A program made the translations under genes and the position numbers. A DNA stretch of 63,890 nucleotides, taken from the NCBI GenBank assembly GCA_910585765.1, contig CAJUES010000014.1:1467-65356 (forward strand), given 5' to 3'. Positions 61,827 to 63,890 of this stretch are shown here, piece after piece (the first letter of the stretch is position 1; the number at the start of each line of letters is the position of its first letter). This DNA is from an uncultured Lachnospiraceae bacterium. Its GTDB lineage: Bacteria > Bacillota > Clostridia > Lachnospirales > Lachnospiraceae. The notes under the pieces are model-generated. The model ran no database searches. It saw only the letters and a list, made by a program, of their open reading frames with translations, and was not told where the DNA came from.

Positions 61827-63485
61827 ATGAAAATGAAGAGAGATATTTTGATCGGAGGTGCGTGGCCGTATGCAAACGGTTCACTGCACATCGGACATAT
61901 AGCAGCACTGTTACCGGGCGATGTGCTGGCAAGGTATCACAGGGCGTGCCAGGATCGGGTGTACTATGTGTCAGGAAGTGACTGTCACGGCACGCCGGTG
62001 GCAGTCAGGGCAAAAAAAGAGGGAAGGACGCCGCAGGAGATCAGCGGAATATATCACGAGGAATTTGTGCGGTGCTTCGAGAAGCTGGGATTCAGTTATG
62101 ACTGCTACATCAAAACTTCTGACGAGCGGCACAAAAGCTTTGTCAGAACGTTCCATGCACGCCTGTATCAGAGCGATCTGGTCTACGAGCAGGAGACTCT
62201 GCAGGCATACTGCGAAAAGTGCCGCAGTTTTCTGGCAGACAGATTTGTCACCGGGATCTGTCCGACATGCGGAAAGGAGACGAGAGGCGATCAGTGTGAC
62301 GACTGCGGCACCGTGCTGGAGCCGGAAAATCTGATAGAGCCGGTCTGCGCCATCTGCGGCAGGGCTGTGGCGTTCAGGAGATCGAAACATTTATATATAG
62401 CCATCTCGAGATTGGAGAAGGAGCTGCGGGCGTTGGCTGACAGCGCAGGTTCCTGGCGGAAAAATGCTGTTGCATTCACAAACCGCTATCTAGATGAGGG
62501 GCTGCGGGACCGGGCGCTGACGCGGGATCTGGAATGGGGGATCGACGTTCCGCTGGAGGGTTATGAGGGAAAGTCGATCTATATCTGGGCAGAAAATGTA
62601 CTGGGATATCTGTCTGCCAGTAAATGTGCAGCGGAGGAGAGAGGGGCGGATTTTGGGAAACTGTGGGGCGAACACGCGAAACACTACTATGTGCATGGAA
62701 AGGACAATATACCATTCCACACGATCATTTTGCCCGCTCTGCTGATCGCAAACGGCGGCGGGTGGCATCTTCCGGACCAGATCGTCTCCAGCGAATATCT
62801 GACGCTTGAGGGCAGAAAGATCTCCACAAGTCAAAACTATGCGATCTGGGCAAGGGATATCGTGGACAAATATAATCCGGACTCCATACGATATTTTCTG
62901 ATCGCAAACGGACCCGAGAAAAAAGATGCGGATTTTTCCTGGCGGGAGTATGTCAACAGCCACAACGGGGAACTGCTCGGCGCGTACGGCAATTTTGTAA
63001 ACCGGTCTCTCTCTTTTATCAGAAAGTACTGGAACGGCATTGTGCCTGACGGCAGGGTGGATCCGGCAATCGGTTCGGCGATCGAATGTCTGTATGGGAC
63101 GACAGGTGATCTGATCGAAAGAGGAGCGTTTAAAGATGCAATCGATGGAATCTTTGTGTTTGTGCGCCGCGCGAACAAGTATTTTGATACGGAGACACCG
63201 TGGATCACAAGGACATCGGATCATGCCGCGTGTCAAAACACATTATATCAATGTGTGCAGATCATTGCGAACCTGGCAGTGCTGTTGAGCCCGTTTCTTC
63301 CATTCTCATCAGATAAAATCTGTGAATGGCTCAACCTGGACAAAAACTGGCAGATCCATGAAGTCCCGGGAGGCTATAGCCTGCCGGAGATCCGGATCCT
63401 GTTCGAACGCATCGATAAGGACACCGTAGGGACAGAGGTGGACAGACTGAAAGGCTGTCCGTCAGATGCAGATCCGGTTTCCTGA
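61827..63485 (+). CDS. metG: Methionyl-tRNA synthetase
   Basis: 552 residues. HIGH motif YANGSLHIGHIA near 14-25; zinc domain with four Cys pairs (CEKC, CPTC, CDDC, CAIC, about 130-175), the two-knuckle type of E. coli-like MetRS; WAENVLGYL near 255; and KMSKS-equivalent GRKISTSQN near 330, where the first Lys-Met is Lys-Ile. The anticodon-binding domain ends the protein; the extra C-terminal tRNA-binding domain of longer MetRS is absent. The T-box in front confirms methionine specificity. ATG 61827 or 61833 could be the start. Confidence 0.92.
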   Translation: MKMKRDILIGGAWPYANGSLHIGHIAALLPGDVLARYHRACQDRVYYVSGSDCHGTPVAVRAKKEGRTPQEISGIYHEEFVRCFEKLGFSYDCYIKTSDERHKSFVRTFHARLYQSDLVYEQETLQAYCEKCRSFLADRFVTGICPTCGKETRGDQCDDCGTVLEPENLIEPVCAICGRAVAFRRSKHLYIAISRLEKELRALADSAGSWRKNAVAFTNRYLDEGLRDRALTRDLEWGIDVPLEGYEGKSIYIWAENVLGYLSASKCAAEERGADFGKLWGEHAKHYYVHGKDNIPFHTIILPALLIANGGGWHLPDQIVSSEYLTLEGRKISTSQNYAIWARDIVDKYNPDSIRYFLIANGPEKKDADFSWREYVNSHNGELLGAYGNFVNRSLSFIRKYWNGIVPDGRVDPAIGSAIECLYGTTGDLIERGAFKDAIDGIFVFVRRANKYFDTETPWITRTSDHAACQNTLYQCVQIIANLAVLLSPFLPFSSDKICEWLNLDKNWQIHEVPGGYSLPEIRILFERIDKDTVGTEVDRLKGCPSDADPVS

Positions 63486-63516
63486 TATTAAATGACGTGC
63501 AGGATGCATGGGGGCA

Positions 63517-63545
63517 GATGCATAGAGCGCATTGTTCTATGCATC
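63517..63545 (+). terminator. Weak hairpin terminator after metG
   Basis: 9-base perfect stem GATGCATAG (63517-63525) with 63537-63545 and a loop of 11. There is no proper T tract, so termination here is uncertain. Confidence 0.45.
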
Positions 63546-63626
63546 CTGTATTTGGTGCAAAAACGGCGGAAATGGACACCTGATGAGAAAAATAGAAAAA
63601 ATTATGGAAAAAAATGAAATTTGTTG

Positions 63627-63655
63627 TTGACATATGGAAAATGACGTGGTAAGAT
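63627..63655 (+). promoter_or_regulatory. Putative rRNA-operon promoter P1
   Basis: TTGACA (63627-63632), 17-base spacer, TAAGAT (63650-63655), with TGG just before the -10. The surrounding sequence, including the TCGCCG that follows, resembles regions upstream of rRNA operons in Lachnospiraceae as I remember them. Confidence 0.5.
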
Positions 63656-63764
63656 AATCTTCGTCGCCGAGAAATACGGTAAGAACGATATTGATGATCT
63701 TGGCGATTTGGATTTGAGATATAATCCGAAAAGAAAAAGTCAATTCAAAAAAATAAAAAAACGC

Positions 63765-63793
63765 TTGACAGATGCAAAAACTTGTGATAAGCT
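63765..63793 (+). promoter_or_regulatory. Putative rRNA-operon promoter P2 and leader
   Basis: TTGACA (63765-63770), 17-base spacer to a poor -10 (TAAGCT), after a long A-rich run that could act as an UP element. The bases from 63794 to the window edge (with CCTTGACAAATGAACAG and GCAACCCTGAAAATTC) look like the leader ahead of 16S rRNA. The rRNA itself is outside the window, so this is not proven. Bases 63546-63626 hold nothing I recognise. Confidence 0.45.
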
Positions 63794-63890
63794 AACTAAG
63801 CTGTCACGAATCAGACAAGCAGCAAAACAATCAGTACCTTGACAAATGAACAGTAATGCAACCCTGAAAATTCTAAAGAGAATGCATCAG

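Overview
The window reads as chromosomal DNA of a spore-forming anaerobic Clostridia member, most probably a Lachnospiraceae. The gene orders yicC-remA-rpoZ-rimO-pgsA, recA-recX-rny, nudix-spoIIM-xerD, gap-pgk-tpiA and rpsT/gpr-spoIIP are typical of that group. So are the sporulation genes (spoIIM, a spoVB-like flippase, gpr, spoIIP), a methionine-type T-box and a cobalamin riboswitch. I recognised no tRNA, rRNA gene, insertion sequence, prophage or CRISPR array. The last 300 bases look like the promoter and leader of an rRNA operon lying just outside the window.

Layout: 1-5.1 kb is the AT-rich tail of a surface-glycan locus (GT-D enzyme, a broken gene, GT2, a small Rossmann protein, a Stealth phosphotransferase, GT32). 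5.3-15.6 kb is accessory: a PLP aminotransferase, an AAA-like/PD-(D/E)XK protein, a lipoprotein, a Cof-type phosphatase, an epimerase-like protein, an AraC regulator divergent from a heterodimeric ABC exporter, and an XRE regulator. 15.8-24.1 kb is all on the minus strand: a soluble chemoreceptor, a B12-riboswitch-controlled ECF S-component plus DUF4430 lipoprotein, a YfhO-like membrane protein, an LtaS-like synthase and a secreted protein. 24.3-27.8 kb is the yicC-pgsA core block, from which gmk appears to be missing.

27.8-37.1 kb is the most interesting stretch. Seven tightly packed plus-strand genes encode a TIM-barrel-like protein, a VTC-domain protein, DUF4956, a CotH kinase, a membrane-anchored glycosidase-like protein with a CBM9-like C-terminus, a membrane-anchored HEAT-repeat protein and a processive-type GT2. 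Inference: they form a poorly described machine for making and modifying an extracellular polymer, inserted between conserved core genes (pgsA and recA).

37.2-48.3 kb returns to core: SOS-type recA promoter, recA-recX, rny, nudix, spoIIM, xerD, DAHP synthase, SpoVB-like flippase, mnmA and a PHP phosphatase. 48.7-52.4 kb is the glycolytic block gap-pgk-(MazG-like)-tpiA. 52.5-57.1 kb holds a hybrid histidine kinase overlapping a radical-SAM activase, a HAD phosphatase and two small unknown proteins. 57.2-63.5 kb holds rpsT, gpr, spoIIP, trxA, an aromatic-acid-exporter-like protein and T-box-controlled metG. Several intergenic regions hold strongly folded or repeated elements (39.08-39.22, 41.08, 48.34 and 57.08 kb).

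Functions are assigned by eye from motifs and gene order. Starts were moved from the longest possible reading frame to the codon best supported by a Shine-Dalgarno sequence (SD) where possible.
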